Assembly (NCBI GenBank): GCA_032127265.1
Contig: JAQAZP010000104.1
Coordinates: forward strand, 1-24,079
Length of the DNA stretch: 24,079 nucleotides
Source of the DNA: JAQAZP01 sp032127265
GTDB lineage: Bacteria > Acidobacteriota > JAQAZP01
Reading direction: 5' to 3'
In this document: one piece after another, positions 14,738 to 22,311 of the stretch
How the letters are laid out: each line of letters opens with the position of its first letter
How positions within the stretch are numbered: position 1 is the stretch's first letter
The notes under the pieces: generated by a model
Databases searched by the model: none
The model's input: only the letters and a program-made list of their open reading frames with translations
What the model was told of the DNA's origin: nothing
Position numbers and translations under genes: made by a program

Positions 14738-16167
14738 ATGAAACAACATCGGCTTCTTCGCATTCCCGGGTCATTGCCAGCCCTGCAGCCCTGCCGGGTG
14801 TTTCTGCTCCTCGGTCTGCTTTCGGGCCTTCTTCTTGTTCTTCTCACGCCGCCGTTCCAGGCCCCCGATGAATACAGCCACTTCTACCGGGCCTACCACA
14901 TCTCCGAAGGCCACCTCACGGCCCGTCTGTTCGATCACCGTGTCGGTGCAGAGTTGCCGAAGAGCCTCAAGAAACTCTTGATGTTCAATCACCTGCCCTT
15001 CAACACCGAAGCCAGGGCCGATGCGCAGCTGTTCCGCCAGGCGTTGGAGATACCACTCTTGAAGGACGACCGCACTTTTGTCGATTTCAACAACACGGCG
15101 CTGATGTCCCCCCTGCCCTACCTGCCCGAGGCCACGGTCATCGCCATCGGCCGGTTGGCCCACACGCGCCCGATCCTCCTGGTCTATGCCGGTCGGCTGG
15201 CCAATCTCCTGACCTGGGTGCTCCTCGTCTTCCTGGCCATCAGAGCCGCCCCGGCCGGCAAGTGGCTCATCGCCGTCCTGGCCCTGATGCCCATGTCCAT
15301 CTTTCTCGCTGCCTCGCTGAGCTATGACGCCTGCACCATAGGGCTCGCCTACCTGACCACGGCATTCCTATTGAGGATCATGCTCGCGCCGCGGGGGGAG
15401 GGCGCTGGAGGGATGCGATCGCCGCCTGCCTGCTGGGGATGGGGCTGGGCTTGTCCAAATTCGCCTATGCCGGGCTCGTCCTGCTCTGGTTGCTGATCCC
15501 CGGGAAGAGGTTTGATTCCGCCAGGACCCGCCTGCTTATGGCCGCCGCGATCCTCTTCGCCACGGCCGTCGCCCTGATCGGCTGGAGCCTGGTGGCCGAC
15601 GGACTGTATCTGACCTATGACCAGTACAACCCGCAATACCGGGATTTCCAGGCGCTGACTCCCGGCGTCAACCCCTCGCGGCAGTTCGCCCTCGTGCTCC
15701 AGGAACCAGTGCAATTCCTGCTGCGCTACGTGCGGTCGGTTATCAGCGAGCGGCTCCACACTTCATTTATCGCGACGCTGGGCTGGTTGGACACGCCCTT
15801 CCCCAACTGGTACATCAGGGGCTATGTCGTGCTGCTGCTCGGAGTGGCGCTCATCGACAGGTGCAAGACAGTTACGATTTCCTTTGGGCAGCGGCTGGGA
15901 ATGCTGGCGGTACTCTCGTGGTGCCTGGTGTTCTTCGGGATACTGTTCTACATCCAGTGGAACCCTGTCGGCGCTCCAGGGTTAATCGGGCTTCAGGGCC
16001 GCTATTTCATTCCGCTCGGCCCGCTGATGTTCATCATCCTGTATGCCGGCAACCGCATCGAGGTGGATCGCCGAATACTCAACCTTTCCCTGGCAGCCGT
16101 CCTGGCCGGCTCCCAGTTGTTCATGCTGTTCACGGTGGTTCAGAGGTATTACGGCTGGTTCGGTTGA
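14738..16167 (+). pseudogene. DUF2142 polytopic membrane protein, interrupted by a one-base frameshift
   Basis: Two overlapping frames make one DUF2142-type protein. The first part (14738 to about 15398) has an N-terminal helix and the family signature PPFQAPDEYSHFYRAYHISEG, then more helices up to AFLLRIMLAPRG. The second part resumes in the -1 frame with WRDAIAACLLGMGLGLSKFAYAG, running to a stop at 16165-16167. The break lies at six G residues (15393-15398); one additional G would restore a single frame of about 476 residues, normal for the family. Left as is, the first frame ends at 15496 after a nonsense tail, and the second has an ATG only at 15439. DUF2142 proteins are inner-membrane proteins often found among polysaccharide genes and resemble GT-C glycosyltransferases. 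The cause may be a recent mutation, phase variation or an assembly error. The 3' end overlaps the converging gene by 19 bases. Confidence 0.85.
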
Positions 16168-18176
16168 TCCGACGGGGGCAGCAGCAGGTCCTGATACCAG
16201 GTGCGAAAGACGAGATCTCCCGTCGCAGGCTTGCCGTTCACGTAAAGCGTCCCATCCCGGTATTCGTCATCGCCGCTGGAGAGCAGGACCGGGACGAGCG
16301 ATTCGGCCCCCTCCCCACCGGTCCCCTCGATGGAGAAGTACAGGTTGCGCCCTTCCAGCGACAGGGGCCGCTCAAGCCGCACCGGGAAGAAGCGGCGCCT
16401 CCCGAAGCGCCAGCCGCCGGGGATCATGACCCGCGCCAGTTCCCTGCCTGCCGGCCCTCCTTCCCGCAGGCGGAAGACCGCGCCGCCGGGTTCGGGAAAG
16501 CCTTCGTCCCGGGCCAGCTTGATGTCGATGCGCACCAGCCCATCGCGTTCGCAGAAAAAGCTCTGCCCCACCGGTCCGGCCGCGGCGCTCGCCTCCTCCT
16601 CGTCGCCCCGCTGCTGGGCGATCTCCACCGCCAGCGGGCCGGGCATGGGGACAGCGATGTTGCGGCGGTAGAGCCTCACTTCCTGGTGCCGGTGTGCGGG
16701 GTGGGCCACCGTCTCCACGAGACTGTATGTCTCGGCGAACCAGGGCTCGGCGGTCACGAAACCAGTCATGAATCCGAACTTCTCCATGTCGAGATACCAG
16801 TCCGGCTGCATCTTCATCAGACCCCACATCAGGTTGCCCCGGGCGATCTGCTGGTGGTCGATGTCGCCGGTGAGCCCGAGCATGTCGAGGGTCCGACCCT
16901 TGTAGAGATAGCCGAGAAACCCGATCTCCAGGTAGGCCACGCTCTCGTCCGGGCCGGCCAGTTCGTTGAGGCGCTCGGCCACCAGGGGGTAGGTGGTGTT
17001 GTAGATGTCTTCCACGCCGGCGCTGCGCCAGACCGCCCGCCCCTCGATGCAGAGAAAAACCGCCAGCAGGATCAGCACCACGGCAGTCATGCCTCGCCCC
17101 GAGATCCGCGAGGCCCATCCCTTTGTCGCCCGTGAGGCATCCGGGCCCTCGGCCAGGGGAAGCCCTGCCGCGCCGAGAAACAGAACGGCGACGATCACCG
17201 GCACGCTGTACCAGTGATAGCCGGCCACGCCGAGAACGGTGTAGCCCAGCAGGTAGAGCACCATCCAGAGGAGGTAGGCCCGGATCACCCGGCTTGCCGC
17301 ACTGCTGCTGGGCAGGGTGCGCCAGAGACCGGCAGCCGCCGGGATGAGCAGCAGGGCCAAGAGCCAGTTGATGCGCACCGTGCGGCCGGCCCAGATCATG
17401 AACTGCGGCCAGAACCCGAAGAACAGCCCCGACCGGCCCTGGGCCATCTTGGCCGACATGGTGCTGGGCGCCAGGGCGCCCACGGTCCACCAGGAATAGA
17501 GGAGCCACGCGCCAAAGACCGAAACATAGACCAGCGCCGCGGCCCAGGGGAACCTCCGTCGGCGGTGGACATAGAGTGCCAGCAGCACCGGGGCGGCCAG
17601 CACGCCTTCCCCCCTGGTGAGGGCGGCCAGGGCCAGCAGCAGTGCCGCCGGAACCGTACGGTCCCTGGCCTCGGAAAAATATGCCGCGGCAAAGATCAGC
17701 AGACAGAGCAGCACCGGCTCTCCGCCGATGGTCTTGGCCAGACGGAAGTTCACCAGGATCAGCAGGCCGGCGGCGATGCCGGCCAGCGGGCGGCCCTCCA
17801 GGGACAGGGTCAGGTAGCAGACCACCGCCAGCAGCAGGAGAGACAGACAGGTCAGCAGGCTGCCTGCTGCGGGGATGTCGGCGCCCAGTGAAGCCAGCCC
17901 GGCCAGCAGCAGGGTGAAGAAAGGCGTGGTGGTGCCCAGGGAGGGAGTGCCGGGGTTGTAGCAGAATCCGTAGCCATCGGCCAGGTTCCGCGCGTAACGG
18001 AAGGTGATGTATGCGTCGTCGTAGCCCACACCGTAATAGAGCGTGGCCAGGGAACCGAAGACCAGCAGGAAGATTATCGCCGCGGCCAGGTGCCAGCGGG
18101 GCGACAGCTTCACCTGTGGCGGAGCGGCGGGTCCCGCCCCCCGCTCTCGATGCAGGTCTCTGCCCATCACTTCCAC
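16149..18176 (-). CDS. GT-C-type membrane glycosyltransferase with C-terminal periplasmic domain
   Basis: The 675-residue protein has about ten or more membrane helices over residues 28-370. After helix 1 comes the GT-C loop YGVGYDDAYITFRYARNLADGYG (start and end at 48 and 70), with catalytic-type aspartates D53-D54. This resembles AftB-like and other polyprenyl-phosphate-sugar-dependent transferases. Residues from about 385 onward are soluble, include a beta-rich region (about 540-675), and should face the periplasm. It would transfer a sugar from a lipid-linked donor to an envelope glycan or lipid; donor and acceptor are unknown. Start choice is GTG at 18176, with AGGTGA six bases upstream; ATG at 18167 is the alternative. 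The promoter at 18233-18261 gives it its own transcript. Its TAA lies inside the 3' end of the converging DUF2142 gene, a 19-base tail-to-tail overlap. Confidence 0.85.
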   Translation of the reverse strand: MEVMGRDLHRERGAGPAAPPQVKLSPRWHLAAAIIFLLVFGSLATLYYGVGYDDAYITFRYARNLADGYGFCYNPGTPSLGTTTPFFTLLLAGLASLGADIPAAGSLLTCLSLLLLAVVCYLTLSLEGRPLAGIAAGLLILVNFRLAKTIGGEPVLLCLLIFAAAYFSEARDRTVPAALLLALAALTRGEGVLAAPVLLALYVHRRRRFPWAAALVYVSVFGAWLLYSWWTVGALAPSTMSAKMAQGRSGLFFGFWPQFMIWAGRTVRINWLLALLLIPAAAGLWRTLPSSSAASRVIRAYLLWMVLYLLGYTVLGVAGYHWYSVPVIVAVLFLGAAGLPLAEGPDASRATKGWASRISGRGMTAVVLILLAVFLCIEGRAVWRSAGVEDIYNTTYPLVAERLNELAGPDESVAYLEIGFLGYLYKGRTLDMLGLTGDIDHQQIARGNLMWGLMKMQPDWYLDMEKFGFMTGFVTAEPWFAETYSLVETVAHPAHRHQEVRLYRRNIAVPMPGPLAVEIAQQRGDEEEASAAAGPVGQSFFCERDGLVRIDIKLARDEGFPEPGGAVFRLREGGPAGRELARVMIPGGWRFGRRRFFPVRLERPLSLEGRNLYFSIEGTGGEGAESLVPVLLSSGDDEYRDGTLYVNGKPATGDLVFRTWYQDLLLPPSDQPNQP

Positions 18177-18232
18177 CGCGTCTCACCTGTGGCTGTGGTT
18201 TGGTTCTTCAGGATCAGCACTCATCTGAGAAC

Positions 18233-18261
18233 ACTATAGAGAATCAGGAATATGGAGGCAA
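18233..18261 (-). promoter_or_regulatory. Sigma-70 promoter of the GT-C gene, with an inverted repeat over the -35 box
   Basis: On the minus strand TTGCCT (18261-18256) and TATAGT (18238-18233) are 17 bases apart, with four and five of six consensus matches. GAGGCA-A-TGCCTC, a perfect inverted repeat at 18255-18267, covers the -35 box and could be a repressor site. The leader to the GTG start is about 50 bases. Confidence 0.5.
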
Positions 18262-18290
18262 TGCCTCAAAACCGGGGGGAGTGCGTACAC

Positions 18291-18335
18291 ACCAGCGCGG
18301 GCGGCTGGCCGGATGGGCCATCCGTCCGCGCTGGT
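18291..18335 (-). terminator. Strong hairpin after the vWA protein gene, lacking a U-tract
   Basis: ACCAGCGCGG (18291-18300) pairs perfectly with CCGCGCTGGT (18326-18335), and an inner GGATG/CATCC stem (18311-18323) extends the structure. It starts 17 bases past the stop of the minus-strand vWA gene and separates it from the next promoter. On the minus strand no U-run follows, so termination efficiency is uncertain. Confidence 0.4.
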
Positions 18336-18351
18336 TTTCAAAGCCTCGTTT

Positions 18352-20673
18352 TTACCTCAGCGACCGGGCCTTCTTCACCAACTCGATGAATTCGGCGCGG
18401 TAGCCATGGAGATCAGGGCCTTGGCCTTCTTCGGCCAGTTCGAGCACCGAGCCGAAGGTGGAACTGCCCTTGTGCGGTGAATCGCGAAGGATCATGCCGA
18501 AGGCGGCCACCGCGGCAGCGAACTTGAAATCGGGCGGCGCCCCTGCATAACTCGTCCCCGGGTCGGTCACCGGGAAGGAGAGCAGCTTGCTCTTGTCGCC
18601 GTCCTGCTTCTTGTAGCGCAGCTTGATGGTAAACAGTTCACCGCTGCCGGCGGCACGGCTCTCGCTGGTGGTCTGCTGATACTTCAGCGGGTCCACGTTG
18701 GGCAGGTCGATCTCCACACCGCGGGGCACCAGCTCGTAGAGCGCGGTGACCGTGTGGCCGGCACCGATTTCACCGGCGTCCTTGGTGTCGTCGTTGAAGT
18801 CCTCGGCGGCCAGGATCCGGTTCTCGTAGCCGATCAGGCGGTAGGCTGCCACTTCCGCCGGGTTGAACTCCACCTGGATCTTCACGTCCTTGGCGATGGT
18901 GACCATGGTGGAACCGATCTCGTCCACCAGCACCTTCTTCGCCTCGCGGATAGTGTCGATGTAGGCGTAGTTGCCGTTGCCCTTGTCGGCCAGGTTCTCC
19001 ATGGTGGCATCCTTGAGGTTGCCCATGCCGAAACCGAGCACGGTGAGGAAGACGCCGCTCTTGGCCTTGTCTTCGATGATGCGGGTCAGGTCGCCGCGGC
19101 TTACGGTGCCCACGTTGAAGTCGCCGTCGGTGGCCAGGATGACCCGGTTGACCCCGCCCTTGATGAAGTTGCGGATGGCCAGGTCGTAGGCCAGCTCGAT
19201 GCCGGCGCCGCCGTTGGTGGATCCGCCGGCCTGCAGATTGTCGAGAGCGCCGAGGATCGCCTGCCGGTTGCCGCCCGAGGTGGGCGGCAACACCAGGCCC
19301 GAAGCGCCGGCGTATACCGCGATGGCCACGCTGTCCTTCTCGCCCAGCTGTTCCACCAGCAGGCCCATGGCCTGCTTGAGGAGCGGCAGCTTGTTCCCGG
19401 TGTTCATCGAGCCGGAGACATCCAGCAGGAAGACCAGGTTCGACGCCAGACGGCTTCCGGGGGCCATTTCCCAACCCTTGAGCCCCACCCGGGCCAGCCG
19501 GTGATCGGGGTTCCAGGGACAGCCGGCCACGGCCACGTTGGCGGTGAAGGGGGTGTCGCCCCGGGGCGGCTCGTAGTCATAGTCGAAGTAGTTGACCAGC
19601 TCTTCGATGCGCACCGAGTCCTTCGGCGGCAGCTGGCCCTGGTTGATGAAGCGGCGCATGTTGGCATAGGCCGCGGTGTCCACGTCGATGGAGAAGGTGG
19701 AGAGCGGGTTCTCGCCCACCGCCTTGAAGGGGTTGTCCTCGATCCGGTCGTAGGCCTCGGTATTGTGTCCCGGCCAGTGGTTGAGGTTGGGGTCGTCGAT
19801 GGAAGAGTCGTCCTGCTCCAGCTCGTAGCCGAACATCTCCCGCTTCACCGGGCCCGAGGCCCTGCCGTATTCCGCCTCACCGGCCGCCTGGGGAGCCGTT
19901 GCGCCGCCTTGCGTCGCCAGACCGGCCTTCGATGCCGGTGGAGCCGAAGGGGCGTATTCAACACCCGCGTAACCGTGAGCCTGGAAACGGTCCCGGGTTG
20001 CCTGGTCCAGCGGTTGGGCCTGCTTCTTGTCCTTCTGCTCTCCGCCGGAAATCTGTGCATCGGCGAAACGCTCTTCCACGACGGAAGGCTGTTCGTTGTC
20101 GGCCGGTGAGCCGGCATCAGGGTCCTGCGGCGTATCCCCCGGACTGTCCTGCCGGTCGCCCTTGGCATTTTCGAGGGCCTTTTTAAAAAGGATAGATTTC
20201 GGCTCCGGTGCGGACTTTTTCCCCCTCTTGATCATGATGACCCGGCGGCCCGCCGCCTGAGGGCTGATCTCCTCGGAGAGAGGGATGCCGCTGCGCCAGG
20301 AATCGAACTGCGGGTAGAAGACAATCGCGCCGGTGCCGATGACCACCAGGAAGACGGCGGCGGCGCGCAAAATCGGCCAGTTGAACCGGCGGTCCGGCTT
20401 CGTTTTCAGCGGCACCACTTCCGCGACGCCTTCATCCTCATCTGCTTCGGCGGCGCGACTGGCGATGGTCTCGCGCTGGCTTCTACTCAGTGTCAACTCC
20501 GGCGCCCCGGCAAAGAGCTCCCGGGCGATCTCCGCGGCAGCGCGGATCTCTTCCACCTGCTTGCGGGCTGATTCGTCGCCGGCCAGGGCCTGTTCCACGG
20601 CGGCCCGTTCGACTTCATCAAGTTCGCCGAGCACGTAAGCGGTGAGTTTCTCCTTGTTCAGTTTGATATTCAT
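18352..20673 (-). CDS. Membrane YfbK-like vWA protein with N-terminal anti-sigma-like domain
   Basis: This 773-residue protein appears to be a one-piece membrane regulator. Residues 1-60 (KLTAYVLGELDEVERAAVEQ) form a helical anti-sigma-like domain without the zinc HxxxCxxC motif. One helix spans 102-120. A low-complexity linker (about 150-300) follows, then the YfbK N-terminal signature NPLSTFSIDVDTAAYANMR (322-340). The vWA domain (about 410-590) has a complete MIDAS: D418, S420, S422 (DVSGSM), T486 and D516. A DUF3520-type C-terminus ends the protein. The vWA part should be periplasmic and bind a ligand through Mg2+, relaying a signal to the cytoplasmic domain that may hold the sigma factor. 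It begins three bases after the ECF sigma stop, with AGGAGG eight bases before its ATG, so the pair is cotranscribed. The regulatory pairing is inferred from order and domain layout. Confidence 0.9.
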   Translation of the reverse strand: MNIKLNKEKLTAYVLGELDEVERAAVEQALAGDESARKQVEEIRAAAEIARELFAGAPELTLSRSQRETIASRAAEADEDEGVAEVVPLKTKPDRRFNWPILRAAAVFLVVIGTGAIVFYPQFDSWRSGIPLSEEISPQAAGRRVIMIKRGKKSAPEPKSILFKKALENAKGDRQDSPGDTPQDPDAGSPADNEQPSVVEERFADAQISGGEQKDKKQAQPLDQATRDRFQAHGYAGVEYAPSAPPASKAGLATQGGATAPQAAGEAEYGRASGPVKREMFGYELEQDDSSIDDPNLNHWPGHNTEAYDRIEDNPFKAVGENPLSTFSIDVDTAAYANMRRFINQGQLPPKDSVRIEELVNYFDYDYEPPRGDTPFTANVAVAGCPWNPDHRLARVGLKGWEMAPGSRLASNLVFLLDVSGSMNTGNKLPLLKQAMGLLVEQLGEKDSVAIAVYAGASGLVLPPTSGGNRQAILGALDNLQAGGSTNGGAGIELAYDLAIRNFIKGGVNRVILATDGDFNVGTVSRGDLTRIIEDKAKSGVFLTVLGFGMGNLKDATMENLADKGNGNYAYIDTIREAKKVLVDEIGSTMVTIAKDVKIQVEFNPAEVAAYRLIGYENRILAAEDFNDDTKDAGEIGAGHTVTALYELVPRGVEIDLPNVDPLKYQQTTSESRAAGSGELFTIKLRYKKQDGDKSKLLSFPVTDPGTSYAGAPPDFKFAAAVAAFGMILRDSPHKGSSTFGSVLELAEEGQGPDLHGYRAEFIELVKKARSLR

Positions 20674-20676
20674 GGT

Positions 20677-21213
20677 TCAAGCCTCCTGGGCCAGGTCGTC
20701 CCCGGCCCGAAGCTGCTGTCGAATGCTGTCGAGAGCAGAAGTGATCAGGGTGCTCACCGTGCCCAGCGAAACGCCCATCACCTGGGAAATTTCGCGATAG
20801 GTCAAGTCATCCTGAAACTTGAGGCGGCAGGCTTCCTGCTGTCGGTCGGGGAGGCCCTGGAGCGCGTCGTTCACTCGCTCGTGGGCCTCGCTCTGCAGGA
20901 CTGCCGCACCCGGCCCGGCGCTGCTGTCGGCGCGCGCCTCGGCCCGATCCTGGGGTATGCCGTGCATGCGAGCCTCCTTTTTCCGGACATTGAGCGCGTG
21001 GTTGCGGGCCACCGTGTAAAGCCAGGCCGCCAGGTGGTCGTCCACCTTGTCCCGCCTGGCTTCGCAGAGGCGCAGGAAGGTCTCCTGCACCACGTCGCGG
21101 GCCGTCTCGGCGCTTCCGGTGATCCGGGCCGCATACCTGAGCAGCGGGCCTTCGTACCGCTGGAGCGCCTTTTGTATCCACTCCGCTTTCGTGTTCCGTG
21201 ATTGCTGGTTCAT
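20677..21213 (-). CDS. ECF-type RNA polymerase sigma-70 factor
   Basis: The 178-residue protein has the usual ECF size and two domains. Region 2 (about 15-85) includes the conserved ETARDVVQETFLRL (36-49) and LAAWLYTVARNHALN (61-75). Region 4 (about 112-170) includes LPDRQQEACRLKF (121-133) and the helix-turn-helix YREISQVMGVSLGTVSTLI (139-157). It would direct RNA polymerase to a small regulon, probably including its own operon. The gene immediately downstream encodes a membrane protein with an anti-sigma-like head. The ATG at 21213 is the first in frame; its Shine-Dalgarno is weak (GGAT). The 150 bases shared with the divergent phosphopantetheinyl transferase should hold its promoter, but I cannot pick a convincing ECF-type pair there. 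Confidence 0.94.
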   Translation of the reverse strand: MNQQSRNTKAEWIQKALQRYEGPLLRYAARITGSAETARDVVQETFLRLCEARRDKVDDHLAAWLYTVARNHALNVRKKEARMHGIPQDRAEARADSSAGPGAAVLQSEAHERVNDALQGLPDRQQEACRLKFQDDLTYREISQVMGVSLGTVSTLITSALDSIRQQLRAGDDLAQEA

Positions 21214-21363
21214 GGCATCATCCGATTCGATTCCGTTTTGAGAACTGTTCGCGAACCACTGTCACCATGCATAACAATCGGAGGTCTCTTCCGTTCAACA
21301 GGAAATTCTGCCGGGCATTGGATGCGCCCGGTGCTCTCGTCTTGCTGTCATTATATCGTTAGA

Positions 21364-22146
21364 ATGGCAGCGGAAGCGGCAACAGACGGAAATTCCGGTG
21401 AGAAATTGAACGCGAGACTCGACAACAGCCAGTTCCACCTGCGCTGGACTACCGTGGAAGAGGCGGGCGACCAGGCCCTGGACGACCGTTGCCTGGAAAT
21501 CCTCTCGCCGGATGAACGGGAGAGGTATCAGCGGTTTCGTTACCACCGGGACCGGCGTCTCTACCTGGCCGCCCACACCCTGCTTCGCGCCACCCTCTCC
21601 GAATTCGGCCAGCGGCCCCCCCAGACATGGGCATTCGAGTTCAACGAGCACGGCAAGCCGTTTCTCCACCCCGAGTTCGGCGACCCGCCGCTTTACTTCA
21701 ACCTGACCCACGCCGCCGGACTGGCCGCCTGCGTGGTGGTTTCCGGCCTGCAGGCGGGAGTGGACACTGAAAGCCTGGACCGCAAGACCGACCCCGGGCT
21801 GTCCGTCCGTTTTTTCGCGCCGGCCGAGCAGGCCCAGTTGGAGGGATTGTCCGGCAAGGAGCGGCAGCTGGCGTTCTTCGACATCTGGACGCTGAAAGAA
21901 GCCTATGTCAAGGGCCGAGGTATCGGAGTCTCACTGCCCCTCCGGTCATTCGGATTTACCCTGCCGGCAGAGGACAGCGGCACCATCGTCTTTTCGCCGC
22001 CGGCTGATGATCGGGCCGACAACTGGAGCTTCTTCCGCTTTCGCCCCGGGCCGCGTCACACCCTGGCCGTGGCCATACACCATCCTTCGGGCCTCGAGCC
22101 GCGAGCGGGCACCAGCCGCGCCGTCAGCCTGTCCGATCTCCTCTGA
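21364..22146 (+). CDS. 4'-phosphopantetheinyl transferase (Sfp/AcpT superfamily)
   Basis: The 260-residue length matches Sfp-type two-domain enzymes. Motifs appear in the usual order: FNLTHAAG (112-119), GVDTES (132-137) with Mg2+ ligands D134 and E136, and WTLKEAYVKGRGIG (175-188) with E179 and K178. It transfers the phosphopantetheine arm of CoA to a serine of an acyl or peptidyl carrier protein in the cytosol. The frame is open back to 21202, but that extension overlaps the divergent sigma gene and has no family similarity; ATG at 21364 is chosen, although no Shine-Dalgarno is visible. No carrier protein, polyketide or peptide synthetase gene lies in this window, so the target must be elsewhere. 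Confidence 0.92.
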   Translation: MAAEAATDGNSGEKLNARLDNSQFHLRWTTVEEAGDQALDDRCLEILSPDERERYQRFRYHRDRRLYLAAHTLLRATLSEFGQRPPQTWAFEFNEHGKPFLHPEFGDPPLYFNLTHAAGLAACVVVSGLQAGVDTESLDRKTDPGLSVRFFAPAEQAQLEGLSGKERQLAFFDIWTLKEAYVKGRGIGVSLPLRSFGFTLPAEDSGTIVFSPPADDRADNWSFFRFRPGPRHTLAVAIHHPSGLEPRAGTSRAVSLSDLL

Positions 22147-22311
22147 ACCCGCCTGGGCCGGATCTTTACCGCCACATTCTTCGTACAGATTGGTTGAATC
22201 AGAAATGACCCGGCAGGCTGTAGCCATGCACAAAAGAGCAACTTGGCCTCGGACGGTCTTTGGGGACAGCTTCTTGCCTGGACTATCCGCTTGGTGGAGA
22301 ATAGACAGGCA

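Noticed and set aside
15391..15402. Programmed -1 ribosomal frameshift in the DUF2142 gene
   Set aside because: The G run does not form a proper X-XXY-YYZ heptamer in the zero frame (GAG would have to re-pair on GGA), and I see no strong stimulatory stem nearby; an indel is simpler.
16372..18186. 604-codon minus-strand open frame
   Set aside because: Same strand but wrong frame relative to the GT-C gene; Pro/Arg/Gly-rich translation without membrane helices.
18754..20109. 451-codon plus-strand open frame
   Set aside because: Antisense shadow of the vWA protein gene.
21202..21363. 54-codon N-terminal extension of the phosphopantetheinyl transferase
   Set aside because: It overlaps the divergent sigma-factor start and lacks family similarity; the usual length is reached from 21364.
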